Shown here: positions 45,269 through 55,298 of the stretch, piece by piece
Layout: every line of letters begins with the position of its first letter
Numbering within the stretch: the stretch's first letter is position 1
Origin: Pyropia yezoensis
Taxonomy: Eukaryota > Rhodophyta > Bangiophyceae > Bangiales > Bangiaceae
Length of the DNA stretch: 64,000 nucleotides
Direction: 5' to 3'
NCBI GenBank assembly: GCA_009829735.1
Contig: CM020620.1
Coordinates: forward strand, 20,496,020 to 20,560,019
Made by a program: the position numbers and the translations under genes
Notes under the pieces: model-generated
Database searches by the model: none
What the model was told of the DNA's origin: nothing
Seen by the model: only the letters and a program-made list of their open reading frames with translations

Positions 45269-47386
45269 ATGTCCAGTTCCGAGATCCAATCTGGGCCCGT
45301 GGTTCCGGCGGCGAGTGTTGCGGAGGTGAACTCGGGTAGTCGCGCTCCTCTCCTGCCTCCGGTTCCTCGGGTGTCGATGTCGGCGCCGGTCGCCACGGCG
45401 GGGACGGATCGGGTTCCCCCGGCTTCTGTGATGCACCCGGTCGAGACCCCCACGGTGGGTCTCCCGGAAATGCTTCTTGGGCAGGACCCTCTGGCGGGCC
45501 GGCGCTACTCCACGGTGGTCGGCAACGCCGGCGCGGCCCAGTGCCAGCAGGATTGCTTGGACCTCTGGCGCAAGGCACTCCAGCGCGGGGTCTTGACAGA
45601 GATGGATAAGGCTCGTCTTCACACGGCGGACCAGATGCGCCTGGCACAAGACCGCTCCCAGAGCTTCTCGGGTTCCTCTTGGGTTGCTCGTCTGGAGGAT
45701 CTCCCCTTCGCGCTGGTGCTGGATCTGCCCTTGACCGAGCGTCGCGTGTCCGCGTCCGTTCTCCGGTGGCCGGAGGAGGAAGGGTACGTCCACCGGGCGC
45801 TCAAGGTCTGGGACGAGGCGCTCAAGGGGTCGGGGAGCCTGAACTGCGACCCCCGTCCGAGCATGGTCGCTCTGGAGCCGCCTTTCCTGACCCGGAAGTA
45901 CTCCAAGTTGTCACCGGCACGGGAGCAAGGCGAGCGACGCGGCCGTCAGCGTGACTTCCTCGTGAGCTGCAACCATCAGGAGTTCTGGAAGCTGGATAAG
46001 GCTAACCGGGCGGCGTACTACCCCAAGGTCATCCCACAGCAGCAGAAAGTCGAGATCCCGGTTGGGTTTGCTCCTTCCAGCATCCCCTTCACCTGGTACT
46101 TCTTGGACGCCTTGACTCAGGCGTCGATCAAGGGCTTCTTCCACTCGATCCTGTACATGATGTACACGTCCGAGATGACAGTCTTGGCGGCCAACCACTG
46201 GCTTCACGAGGTCTTCGTGTCCAACCGGCTTTGGTTTCTCCCTGACCTCCTGATGGTCTGGATTGTCGACAAGTTGACCGTCGACTTCCTGTGCAGCCAG
46301 GACGAAGAGTACAAGGGGCTCTTCCAGGCGATGATTGACTTCCGGCGTCTGGTGCCGGTGCATGACCGGAACTTCATGAACGCGATTGCCGACCAGAACC
46401 GCCCGCGTCGGGATGGCTTCGGTTGGGCGCAGGTGGTCTACCAGTCTTCTCCGGCCAAGGTGCAGCTGGCGACGCCGCTTCCGGCGTGGCCGCAGCTAGG
46501 TAGCTTTCCTGCCCCGGCCGCCCTTGATCTTCTGCCAGTTGGGCCGCCGGTGCAGGAGTCGGGATGGGCCGCGGCGGTCGGTCAGGCGTCTGCGGCGGCT
46601 CCGCTTCCTCCTGTTGCACCTATCGCCCCGGTGGCCTCGCCTGAACCGTCGCCGGCGCGTTCACGCCCTGTTCCGGCTGTACCGGTACTTCAAGCTCCTC
46701 CGGCACCGCGCCTGTCTGCGGCGAGGCTGGGGGTGACCGTGCGGTCGCCTACCACTCCGGCCGCTCCGCCTCGGACGCCTTCTTCCAACGCCGGCGGCGC
46801 TGTGCCTCCGCTGGAGTTGGGTACTCCGGTTTCGGGGGCCGTTGTGGACCGTCCGGTGGTGTCGTCCTCGGGGCGGCTCGAGATTCCGGCGCCGACTCTG
46901 CGCCCTTCCCGCTTCCGGGTGCCTGACTGGTACCTGAACCAAGGTGGCCCGACATGCGACCAGTACGACGTCGGTATGGTTGAAGACCAGCTGGGTCGTC
47001 TTCCGGTGCAGGTTGAGGGCGTCGGGTCTTACCTGGTGCTGGGCACTTACGCCAGCGTCTTGAACAACGTGGTTGACCGGGTGTTTGCTTGCGCGGACAG
47101 CGGCCAGATGTCGAACAGCCCGGTGGTTGGCGAACTTCTGGCGACCTTGACGCGGCATGGCTTGGCCCAGCAGTGGTCAGAAACCTTCACTGGCTTCCAG
47201 GGGCGCCGACGGGCATATCTGGATGAGCGGGAGCCCCCGGCAACTACCGGTACTACTCCGATGGCGTCATACCGGGATGCACCGCGTCCACCGCACTACG
47301 TCATCCCGTCTTCCTCCGGTTCCCGTCGTGCCGCGGAGGCAGCGCTGGAGGACACTCCCGCGGCTCAGCGTCCGCGCTGGGAGTAG
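45269..47386 (+). CDS. Antisense accessory protein, family D (705 aa)
   Basis: Opposite strand to gag-pol. The ATG at 45269 (MSSSEIQSGPVVPA) lies 184 bp from the 3' LTR and the stop lies 145 bp from the end of pol, so the genes converge. Layout: Ser/Pro-rich N-terminus; a helical region (CQQDCLDLWRKALQRG...); LPFALVLDLP; a conserved central block from VEIPVGFAPSSIPFTWYFLDAL through HEVFVSNRLWFLPDLLMVWIVDKL; a Pro/Ala-rich linker of about 150 residues; then a C-terminal domain (PVQVEGVGSYLVLGTYASVLNNVV). The central block has aromatic-rich helices but no convincing membrane span. No known domain is recognised. Intactness in an element with diverged LTRs suggests the product has been useful to the element. 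Function is unknown. Confidence 0.88.
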   Translation: MSSSEIQSGPVVPAASVAEVNSGSRAPLLPPVPRVSMSAPVATAGTDRVPPASVMHPVETPTVGLPEMLLGQDPLAGRRYSTVVGNAGAAQCQQDCLDLWRKALQRGVLTEMDKARLHTADQMRLAQDRSQSFSGSSWVARLEDLPFALVLDLPLTERRVSASVLRWPEEEGYVHRALKVWDEALKGSGSLNCDPRPSMVALEPPFLTRKYSKLSPAREQGERRGRQRDFLVSCNHQEFWKLDKANRAAYYPKVIPQQQKVEIPVGFAPSSIPFTWYFLDALTQASIKGFFHSILYMMYTSEMTVLAANHWLHEVFVSNRLWFLPDLLMVWIVDKLTVDFLCSQDEEYKGLFQAMIDFRRLVPVHDRNFMNAIADQNRPRRDGFGWAQVVYQSSPAKVQLATPLPAWPQLGSFPAPAALDLLPVGPPVQESGWAAAVGQASAAAPLPPVAPIAPVASPEPSPARSRPVPAVPVLQAPPAPRLSAARLGVTVRSPTTPAAPPRTPSSNAGGAVPPLELGTPVSGAVVDRPVVSSSGRLEIPAPTLRPSRFRVPDWYLNQGGPTCDQYDVGMVEDQLGRLPVQVEGVGSYLVLGTYASVLNNVVDRVFACADSGQMSNSPVVGELLATLTRHGLAQQWSETFTGFQGRRRAYLDEREPPATTGTTPMASYRDAPRPPHYVIPSSSGSRRAAEAALEDTPAAQRPRWE

Positions 47387-47531
47387 TAGTTGGAGGCAAG
47401 GAGGGTGAGGGTCTTGGGAGATGCGAGGAGGAAAGAGGCGGAGAGAAGGGTTGCCCGAGCGGGTGCTTGTTTTCCTTGATTGTTCCATGCTTGTATTGCG
47501 TGTTCTCCTTGATATACCCGTTCTCTTCTTC

Positions 47532-50500
47532 TCAATCCTCTTGTTCCGCATCCGTTGCGGATGAACTCGGCTCGTCCCGAGGGTCTTGGTTGGCCCCATC
47601 CTCTTGGTCCTCCTCCGAGTCCGACTCCAGAATCTTGCCGGCTCTGGCCACTGGAGTGCCCTCTATCCCGTTCCGTCGCGTGTAGGCACAGACATCCGCG
47701 ATGGGTCGCTGGTTTGAGGGTTCCCAGGTATCATCTGCCGGGTTAAATCCGAACCAGCGTACTCGCAGGTACAGGCGTCCGTCTCTCCAGGCATGGTCCA
47801 CAAACTTGACGTAGACATATTCCCGACCTTCTTCTTGGGATAGCCAGGGTACTGCGGCCCGCTTGCGCCGGGTCAAGTCCCGTTGGCTTGGCGGTGGAGC
47901 TCGGGTGACATGGTCGCTGCTCACCCGGTACGGGGAGCCATCCACGTCTAGGAGGAAGGTCCAACCGTCCGTATTCAGGATCTCATAAGGTCCATCCGTC
48001 TTCGAGTCCAGCTTCCCCCGGGTCTTGCTATGGTTGTCCACAAAAATCCAGTCGCCACCACCCAGTTCCTTGTTCTTTTCCCGAACGCCCTTGTCATAGC
48101 CCCGCTTGTATCGCTCCTGGGTCTTCGAGATTGACTCCTTGACTCTTGGGAGCAGGAGCTTCAGTTGTTCCAGGAACTCATCCTTTGCCTTGGGACCTGA
48201 CTTCAGTGCAGGCTGGAGACCGTCTGGTATTCTTTCCAGGGAGAAGTTGTTCAGCCGCCTTGGGGTGACAAAGTCGAGTGGAGCGACCCCCGTTGTCCGG
48301 TGAACTCGGGAATTGTAGGCTAGAGGGAGGACAGCCAGGAGCTCGTCCCAGTCTTCTTGGTGCTCCTCCACGTAGTGCCGTAGCATGTCTACTAGGGTCC
48401 GGTTGAATCGTTCCACCTGGCCGTTCCTTTGAGGGTGGTACGTCGTAGTGTACAAGTTCTTGATGCCCATCAGGTCACAGACTCCTTGGAAGAACAGGGA
48501 TGCGAACTGGGGACCGTTGTCGGTTAAGACGGAGTCTGGAGGGCCATAGGCAGCTATCCAGTACTCGCAGAAGGCTGACGTGACATCCAGAGCCGTGATG
48601 GTCCTCAGCGGGATTGCTCGAGTGAACTTGGAGAACCGGTCACATATGATGAGCAGGTATATGTTGCCACTGGATGTTTCAGGTAGGGGCCCCAGGATGT
48701 CCATGCTTAAGCTTGCAAAGGGCTCCGCCGCAGGGAATAGGCGTAGCTTAGAAGTCTTCTTCCTCTGGGACAACCGGTTCCTTGCACACGAACCACAAGC
48801 CTCCAGGTACTTATGGACGTCACTGGCCATGGTTTCCCAGTAATAGTGTCGTCTCATGGAAGCATACATCCGATTGATACCAGGATGTCCGGCCTGGGGA
48901 GACGAGTGCTCCAGGCGTAGGATGTCAGCTCGTAGGCCCCGGGGTACGTAGACTTCAGTGGCCCCATCGAAGGGTGACACCCGTACTAGGAGTCCGTCCG
49001 TAGACTGGAAGAAACGCCTGTTCCGGTTAAGGTCCATTTGGTGGCGAAGCTCCAAGCATTGAGGATCCGTCAGTTGTGCCTCCAGCATCCGGTGAATGGT
49101 CACCGGTTGATGAGCTTCAGGTGTCTCATACAGGGGAGCGTGCCAGCCACGTCTGACATTTGGGAGGATGAAGCAAGGTATTTCCTCCGGGATAGGACCA
49201 GTATCGGCTGCAGGAGTCTCCAGCCGGGACATGGTGTCGGCGCAGTGGTGCTCCCTCCCTGCTCTGGTGCACACCTTGTACTTGAACTCCGAAAGGCGTA
49301 GGCGCCACCGGGCGACCCTTCCTTGACTGCTGTCCATGCATAGCAGCCACCTTAGACTGGCGTGATCCGTCCGGATGAGGAACTCTTGTCCTTCAAGATA
49401 TGGCCGTAACAGGAAGCAAGCCCAGACGACTGCCAAGCACTCGCGCTCCGTCGTGGAATAGTTCTTCTCGGCTGGAGTCAAGACGCGACTGTAGTAGCCT
49501 ATCGGGAGGAAGTGCCCATCAGGTTGCTGCTGGAGTAGTGAGCACCCCACCTGGACGCCACAGGCATCAGTCTCCAGAACAAACTGGCCCTCCCGCTTGG
49601 GTAACGCCAGTACTGGAGTGGTGGTCAGGCGCTTCTTGAGCTCTTCGAAGGCCGCGGTCTGCTTCTCGTCGAACACCGGGAGTTGTGCGGGAAGCTTCTT
49701 GCTGGTAAGCTTGGTCAATGGCCGGGCAATCAGAGCATAGTCCCGTACGAACCGGCGATAGACGTTGCACATACCCAGGAAGCTCTTGAGTTCCGTCTGG
49801 GTTTTGGGTTGCCGTGCATGCCAGAGGGCCTTGATGTTCTTCTCATTGACTCGGAGCTCCCCTGGACTCAGCACGTGCCCCAGATACTCCACCTCAGTCT
49901 CAAACAGGTGGCACTTCTCGGCCTTGAAGGTAACTCCAGCCTTGGACAGGAGGGCCAGGACCTCCCGAAGGTGCTCCAGGTGTTCCGCTGGGGTCTTGGA
50001 GAAAACGATAATGTCGTCCAGGTAGACCAAACATGTTCTCCTCCCTAGCCCGGACAGGATGATGTCGATGGCTCTTTGGAAGGTTGCCGGAGCATTGGTG
50101 AGACCAAAAGGAAGACGCTTGCACCGGAATAGTCCCAGGTGGCACGTGAAGGTGGTCTTGTCCTTGTCCTCGTCAGCCAGAGGGATCTGCCAGTAACCGG
50201 CATTACAATCCAGCGTCGAGAAGAGGGTGGCATCACCAAGAAAGTCGAGGCAATCATCCATCCGGGGTATCGGGTATACGTCCTTGACTGTCATCTCGTT
50301 CAGGCGCCGGTAGTCAACGCAGAAACGGAAGTGACCGCCGGTTTTCGGGACGACTACCACCGGGAAAGCCCACTCGCCATCAGACGGCTCGATAACATCC
50401 ATCTTGAGCATCTTGTTAACCTGCTTCTCAATCTCATCCCGGCGATGAGGTCCGGCCCGATATGGTTGCATGTGCACTGGCTTAGCTTCCGGCTTGAGTT

Positions 50501-51491
50501 GAATCCGGTGTAGAGTGGCGTCTATCTTGCCCAGCTCTCCCGACCACAGGTGCCGATATTCCTGGAGAAGCTTCTCCAGTGCCTCCTTCAAGTCGGGAGG
50601 GACATTTTCTTGCTTGACCTTCGGCATCCCGGGTGGTGCTTGTTCGGGTTTCGGAGTAGCGCTGCCAGCTTGCTCTTGCTTCGGAGGTACGTCTAAGGCC
50701 GTCAAGTTGGATGCCAGTTCTTGTTCCAGGTTCAGGAGGTCTTCCTTGCTCATAGCACGGGCGGATCCCCGGTAAGGCTCTGCTGTACCAACTCGGGTGC
50801 CCTTGGCGAGGGTTATTGGCTTCCGGCTCACGTTGACGATTAGCACCGAGAACGGGGTGTGCCTTTCTACCTTCTTGTGATGTCCGTGGGCCAAGTATAA
50901 CCGGTGTTTCGCCAGAAATTCCTTACGTCCGTAGATCAGGCATTGGCCTGCAATCCGGGTCGTTACTTGAACCTTGGTCTCCGAGCGAGGAGGTAGGAGC
51001 ACCGGTTTGAAGAGAGTCAAGGTAGAGGGTGGGATGCGTTCCCTCTTGCTCTTGGCTACACGAACCTTGGCGTCCAGATGTTCCAATACCGGTGACACAA
51101 ACCCATGGTTGAACTGGACCTTCCCTTCTCCGGGTAGGATGCTCTTGACATGCTGCTTCTGGAAGTCCCAGCCTAGGATGAGGGGGACTGATAGGGTCTT
51201 GACTACTAGAAAGGGAAAAAGCATTGGTTCATTGTTGACATAGATGGCGACAGGAAGACGGCCAAGCGGTCGTAGGGATTGACCCGAAGCGTCGACGATA
51301 TGGGTCCGGGTAGGCGCTCTCCAGGCATGTCGACGCCAGCCCGGAGGTAACAGGTTCTCAGTGATGACGCTTGGTCCGGCTCCCGTGTCAACCACCGGCG
51401 TAACAGCTTGGGGGAGGCTATCCCCCACACGCATACGAGCATTAATCTTGAGGTTTTCTTTACGCAGGACGAGTAATGTCCCCTTGAACAA
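47532..51491 (-). CDS. Pol polyprotein, family D, intact (1319 aa)
   Basis: Protease VVDTGAGPS (Asp about residue 35). RT with FCVDYRRLN, FGLTNAPATFQRA and YLDD (about 490). RNase H with ETDACGVQVG, ERECLAVVWA and RTDHASL. Integrase zinc region (HPGINRMYASMRRHYYW...CGSCAR) and triad in MDILGPLP (about 930), TDNGPQF (about 988) and QVERFNRT (about 1024). Chromodomain (VYVKFVDHAWRDGRLYLRVRWFGFNPADDTWEP, given here only to locate it, about 1220-1265) and an acidic tail. The first ATG is 130 bases after the gag stop in another phase, so pol needs separate initiation or a recoding event. The chromodomain would steer integration to marked chromatin. Confidence 0.96.
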   Translation of the reverse strand: MFKGTLLVLRKENLKINARMRVGDSLPQAVTPVVDTGAGPSVITENLLPPGWRRHAWRAPTRTHIVDASGQSLRPLGRLPVAIYVNNEPMLFPFLVVKTLSVPLILGWDFQKQHVKSILPGEGKVQFNHGFVSPVLEHLDAKVRVAKSKRERIPPSTLTLFKPVLLPPRSETKVQVTTRIAGQCLIYGRKEFLAKHRLYLAHGHHKKVERHTPFSVLIVNVSRKPITLAKGTRVGTAEPYRGSARAMSKEDLLNLEQELASNLTALDVPPKQEQAGSATPKPEQAPPGMPKVKQENVPPDLKEALEKLLQEYRHLWSGELGKIDATLHRIQLKPEAKPVHMQPYRAGPHRRDEIEKQVNKMLKMDVIEPSDGEWAFPVVVVPKTGGHFRFCVDYRRLNEMTVKDVYPIPRMDDCLDFLGDATLFSTLDCNAGYWQIPLADEDKDKTTFTCHLGLFRCKRLPFGLTNAPATFQRAIDIILSGLGRRTCLVYLDDIIVFSKTPAEHLEHLREVLALLSKAGVTFKAEKCHLFETEVEYLGHVLSPGELRVNEKNIKALWHARQPKTQTELKSFLGMCNVYRRFVRDYALIARPLTKLTSKKLPAQLPVFDEKQTAAFEELKKRLTTTPVLALPKREGQFVLETDACGVQVGCSLLQQQPDGHFLPIGYYSRVLTPAEKNYSTTERECLAVVWACFLLRPYLEGQEFLIRTDHASLRWLLCMDSSQGRVARWRLRLSEFKYKVCTRAGREHHCADTMSRLETPAADTGPIPEEIPCFILPNVRRGWHAPLYETPEAHQPVTIHRMLEAQLTDPQCLELRHQMDLNRNRRFFQSTDGLLVRVSPFDGATEVYVPRGLRADILRLEHSSPQAGHPGINRMYASMRRHYYWETMASDVHKYLEACGSCARNRLSQRKKTSKLRLFPAAEPFASLSMDILGPLPETSSGNIYLLIICDRFSKFTRAIPLRTITALDVTSAFCEYWIAAYGPPDSVLTDNGPQFASLFFQGVCDLMGIKNLYTTTYHPQRNGQVERFNRTLVDMLRHYVEEHQEDWDELLAVLPLAYNSRVHRTTGVAPLDFVTPRRLNNFSLERIPDGLQPALKSGPKAKDEFLEQLKLLLPRVKESISKTQERYKRGYDKGVREKNKELGGGDWIFVDNHSKTRGKLDSKTDGPYEILNTDGWTFLLDVDGSPYRVSSDHVTRAPPPSQRDLTRRKRAAVPWLSQEEGREYVYVKFVDHAWRDGRLYLRVRWFGFNPADDTWEPSNQRPIADVCAYTRRNGIEGTPVARAGKILESDSEEDQEDGANQDPRDEPSSSATDAEQED

Positions 51492-51619
51492 ACAGGGTGT
51501 CCAGGCGGCTACCGGTTGAGCGGGTAACCGCCGTCCTTTCTCCCGGTACGCAAGGGGAGAACGGGTAGAAGTACCCTGCCGTCGGAGATTGGGGAAGACA
51601 CTTAGGGAGAGCGCCTGCC

Positions 51620-53380
51620 CTACTCGTTTCCCGGGTCCGAGGAGTCCTTAGAGGTTTCGGTCTCCAGGTCGAAGTCCGTAGGAGCTTCCCTTGCCAGAGC
51701 CTCCGTGATGCTCTGTAAGGTTGCCACTCGGATTGCATGTACCTGTGCCTTGTCCATCTTGGAGGGTGCCCGCCGGTCAGCCCAGTTGACCGCCTTTGCA
51801 AACACCAGTCCTTGACGCTTAAGTTTCTCCTGGAGGTCCTTGGGAATGGTCGGGCACTGGTAGGACATGTGATCCTCCTTCTGGCACAGCCAACAAGACC
51901 GGAACCGCTGGTTCTTGACTTGCTTGGGGGCGACCAGGGATGGTTGCTCCTTAGAAACGAAGCCGCCCCACTTGTCCCCTGACCCCATGGGTGAGGCCTC
52001 GCCAACTGCGAGTACCGGTACAGGGCTATCACCTCCCTTATACTTGTCGGGTCCGGGTCGAGCTCGCCACAACGGCTTGGGAGCTGATACCATGGGAGCT
52101 TGGAGGGCCCTGGCTTGCCGGTGCTTGCCCTGGGTGTAGGCCATGAACTGCTGGAAGGTATGTTCTTGATGTTCCTGGTTGTAGTTCTCCGCATCCACTT
52201 GAAGATATTCAGGAAGCCCTTCCGAGAAGATCATCTTGAGCCTGTCCTCAGGGTAAACGTTGCCACAAGCATCGCTCATCTCCCGGACACGACGGGCGAA
52301 CGCCTCTGAAGTCTCTTGTCTTTCCATGGTTGCCCGGTTCAGCCTGCCGACTGCTTTACGCAGAGAGTCCGCGTCAGCGTAGTTGGACAGGAGCCAGTTG
52401 ACCGCCTCCGGATAACTCGCGACGGTACGTCCGACAATGTGTCCGGCAGAGTCTGGTAGAACCTGTGCAAACCGCTGTTCCGCTTCTCCGGTCATGAAGT
52501 TAACCAGGAGGTAGAGAGCCTTGCCCTCGGACACATCGTTGTCATTGCATGCCTTGACAAACCGGCGCTGGAAGGCAAAGATAAGCGCCGGTCTCTTCCC
52601 GGAAAACTTAGGATGTCCCCCGAAGCTCGGCTGCATTCGCCGGTTCAGGGACGCCATCTTCTTGGCCATCTTCCGGGTGTAACCTTGGTCTTGATTCTCC
52701 AGCCGGTAGTTACCCCAATATGTGACCTTGTTCAGGGTGGCATCTCCCACTTGGTGGGCAGGGAAGTCAAACTCGACTAGCCTGCGCCGGGTGGGACCGG
52801 GAGATGCATCCCAATCATATCCCTCCTCAGAGCTGGAGGAACTGGTCTCGCTGGTGCTAGAGCGAGGGCGACGACGCCGACGCCTACGGCTGCTCCGGTT
52901 ACCGGTCTTGGAGCTCCCCGCCCCATAGGATGCAAGGGGAGGAAAAGCTTGGCCGGTCCCAGGAGTCGAGGTCTCAGGGAGACCCGTAGAACCAGTCACA
53001 ACGGTGCCTCTGGCATCGCTAGTGCCCACAGGAAGAGGTGTATACACCCAGCTGCCATGTGTGGGTCCAGGAGTAAACACACCAGGGGCTATCCCTGGAG
53101 GTTGAGGAATAGAACCGACAGGGGGGAGACGTCTGCTGCGAGCGGACTCAAACGCCGTTGACCCCGGGGTGGCTCCCACAGGAGGAACAGCCGGAGGAAC
53201 GGGAGCAGGTGGTGCTTGGCCGCCTGTGGACTCCAGTCCGCTACCGGATGTCACACCCAGGTCTGCTTCACCCGTAGGGAAATCGCCGGGTTGGGCACCG
53301 TCCCCCGCGGTGACCAGGGATGCGTCAAGGGACGCGGGGTCTACCCCTCCGGGCACCGTCGTGCCAGGGAGGGTAGCCAT
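51620..53380 (-). CDS. Gag, family D, intact (586 aa)
   Basis: The start is taken at the ATG at 53380 (MATLPGTTVPGG), where a Pro/Gly/Thr-rich region begins. The frame is open upstream to 53503, but that part reads like leader. It has a Pro/Gly-rich N-terminus of about 160 residues, an Arg/Ser-rich block (RSSRRRRRRRPRSS), a capsid-like region (HPKFSGKRPALIFAFQRRFVKACNDND), and a knuckle CWLCQKEDHMSYQC (CX2CX4HX4C). It ends in SSDPGNE. It forms the packaging particle. Confidence 0.93.
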   Translation of the reverse strand: MATLPGTTVPGGVDPASLDASLVTAGDGAQPGDFPTGEADLGVTSGSGLESTGGQAPPAPVPPAVPPVGATPGSTAFESARSRRLPPVGSIPQPPGIAPGVFTPGPTHGSWVYTPLPVGTSDARGTVVTGSTGLPETSTPGTGQAFPPLASYGAGSSKTGNRSSRRRRRRRPRSSTSETSSSSSEEGYDWDASPGPTRRRLVEFDFPAHQVGDATLNKVTYWGNYRLENQDQGYTRKMAKKMASLNRRMQPSFGGHPKFSGKRPALIFAFQRRFVKACNDNDVSEGKALYLLVNFMTGEAEQRFAQVLPDSAGHIVGRTVASYPEAVNWLLSNYADADSLRKAVGRLNRATMERQETSEAFARRVREMSDACGNVYPEDRLKMIFSEGLPEYLQVDAENYNQEHQEHTFQQFMAYTQGKHRQARALQAPMVSAPKPLWRARPGPDKYKGGDSPVPVLAVGEASPMGSGDKWGGFVSKEQPSLVAPKQVKNQRFRSCWLCQKEDHMSYQCPTIPKDLQEKLKRQGLVFAKAVNWADRRAPSKMDKAQVHAIRVATLQSITEALAREAPTDFDLETETSKDSSDPGNE

Positions 53381-53570
53381 GTTGGTCTCTTGACAGCCAC
53401 AGTCCAGTTGCCTGCGTGTCCAAAGATCGCCAGACCACAAGAGAGGGGTTGGAGAGCCAGGAATGGGATTCCCGTGAACGGGTGCAAATAATTCCCAAAC
53501 CACAGAAAAAGACAGAACAGGAACAACCCAACCGCTGCTCCCAAATGTCTCTTCTCAAACACTCCAATCA

Positions 53571-53588
53571 TCCCCGGCTGCTCCACCA
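53571..53588 (-). other. Primer binding site, family D
   Basis: TGGTGGAGCAGCCGGGGA in element orientation, four bases after the 5' LTR. It differs from families A and C at one base. Confidence 0.8.
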
Positions 53589-53592
53589 AATA

Positions 53593-54163
53593 TGTGGTAT
53601 AAAACTCGATCCTCTCAGACACGTGTCAATATCCCTCGGGGGAAATTGACAGGTAACACAGAAAGGGGAACTACGAGAATGGTATGCCTGTTGCCTCACG
53701 TGCCTGCTCGCAGAGCAAACAGATACGCACGGTAGTGCACACGGGGAAGAGGAAAGCAAACGCGCAGTTGTCTTTTTCCTGAGGGCGCGGGCCAAGGGCG
53801 CCTCGCTGTCCCTCTTAACGTGCATCTGGGGGAGCCTCGGCACGTTGGCCAGGTAGCCCCCCCAAAACCCCGCGTGGCCCCGACCCGAGTCTAACCTCGT
53901 CAGGTCGGGGGCCACTATCACTACTAATTCTATTCCCACTCACTAATCTCACACTCAAGTTCTCTCAAATCAAGTCCCTCACAAGTATGCAAAAACCCAT
54001 CAGCAATCCCTCTCTCACGTATGGATAGCGTAGTCCACCGCATCCCAGTGCCGGGCACGGGCCACGGCCGCCAACCATCACCACACGGCGGGCGTGTTCT
54101 GGCACCTGGTGCCCTCTGGTTGTAGTCCCGGGTCGGCGCCAAGTCGGGGCCAGGGATGCTACA
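53593..54163 (-). repeat. Family D 5' LTR
   Basis: 571 bp, starting TGTAGCATCCCTGG and ending TTTTATACCACA in element orientation. Its inner edge abuts the primer site and gag, so it is the promoter LTR. Confidence 0.95.
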
Positions 54164-54564
54164 GGGACGTGCCCGACGCGAAACTTCTGGACCCGGAGGG
54201 AAACCTGACTACCACGCCGGTTCTTGGGCTACGGAGATTCTGTGGGGGTCCCGCGGACGTTCTTGCTAACGCTCATGTCGGGCTCCTGTTGTCGGCTTCC
54301 CTCCACGCGACGGTTAACCTTTGGGCCCGTGTAGCCGAGCGGACCCGTGCTCAAGGGGGATCCAGTAACCCAGACTACAAAGGGCTACTGAACCTGGTTG
54401 ACCGTAACGGGATCCGTGGGGACGTTAGTGCCGAGTTGGATAACGCCGAGGCGGCCGCGCGACGTGCATGGACGGGGACCCAGGAAGGTTCTCGGGTCCG
54501 TGGCCGGGACGACATGGACGTGGAAGAGTCTGTTCGTCCCGACAGTCGTTTCCGTAGGTACTAG
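54164..54564 (+). pseudogene. Accessory gene, family C, 3' part
   Basis: Continuation of the gene interrupted at 44513. The fragment is open from the LTR edge to TAG at 54562. The region SASLHATVNLWARVAERTR occupies the place of the C-terminal domain in family D (TYASVLNNVVDRVFACAD). GTAC/GGGTCC-rich codon use matches 43566-44513. It cannot be expressed as part of the original gene while family D sits inside it. Confidence 0.75.
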
Positions 54565-55298
54565 GTTAGCGAGGGTGTATGGGTTCTGCGGGCGTGTTCC
54601 ATGTGTTGACCCCACGTCTTGTTGCTTTGAGGGTCATAAAGCTTCCGCTGCTTCTCAGCATCCTCTTGGTAGTCCTGCCCCCTTTTCATAATCACCTTTT
54701 CTTGTAATCCCTGTACCCAGTGAAAGAGAGGGAGCTGAGAGTAACGGGGTGGCGGGGGAAAGAACGAAACCAAGTTCGTAAGCAAGAATCAGAATTCCAA
54801 GTAGCCCTCCTTTCAACGAAAAACTATCTATTTCTCGCCACATACATGTTGACTAAAGGTATATATCACGCAATAAGATTTTCGTTGAAAACTTTGCTAC
54901 AGTGGATGGGCGTCCGACTGAGACTCAAAACTTCGCAGAAAAATAAACGTACGCGCTCCGGTGCTGTATAAAAAAAAAAAGGAGCGACGACGTCTCGAGG
55001 TAGCCGGAGTCAGCGTTCGTAGCGATCTCGAGGGGCGCTTCGCTCCACGTCTCTCCCCACTTCACGACACATGTGATCCGAGTGAGGTCGACAAAATGGG
55101 GGCTACTTTATTCCGGCGAATATCCGTCAAAAGCTGTCGAGTCTGACGGCCTGGGTGGGCGGACGCCCGTAGTGATTGCGCGGGGTGACTGACTGCGGGT
55201 GTCGCGTTGGGTGGCATCCGTTCTGCCTCGGTGGCGGGCGTTTCCCCCCCCCCATGACGTGCCCCCCCTGCTGCGACGCCCCCCGAGGGGGCAGCCGG
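54565..55298. other. Unassigned DNA right of family C accessory gene
   Basis: AT-richer sequence with an A-run near 54970 and an ATACATGTTGACTAAAGGTATATATC stretch whose first part is near 54841. No gene or LTR boundary is recognised. The expected family C polyadenylation region would fall here. Confidence 0.4.

Larger units (their letters stand above)
44514..54163 (-). mobile_element. Chromovirus family D, complete, 9.65 kb
   Basis: Two 571-bp LTRs in direct orientation, primer site, gag, pol, an antisense accessory gene and a polypurine tract, all open. The flanking pentamers GTGAC (44509-44513) and GGGAC (54164-54168) look like a 5-bp target duplication with one later change. By eye the LTRs differ at about 15 positions (about 97% identity), so insertion is not very recent, yet the genes remain intact. 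Confidence 0.95.

Noticed and set aside
51460..52194. 244-codon minus-strand frame overlapping gag and pol of family D
   Set aside because: Wrong phase relative to both genes and without motifs; a shadow frame.
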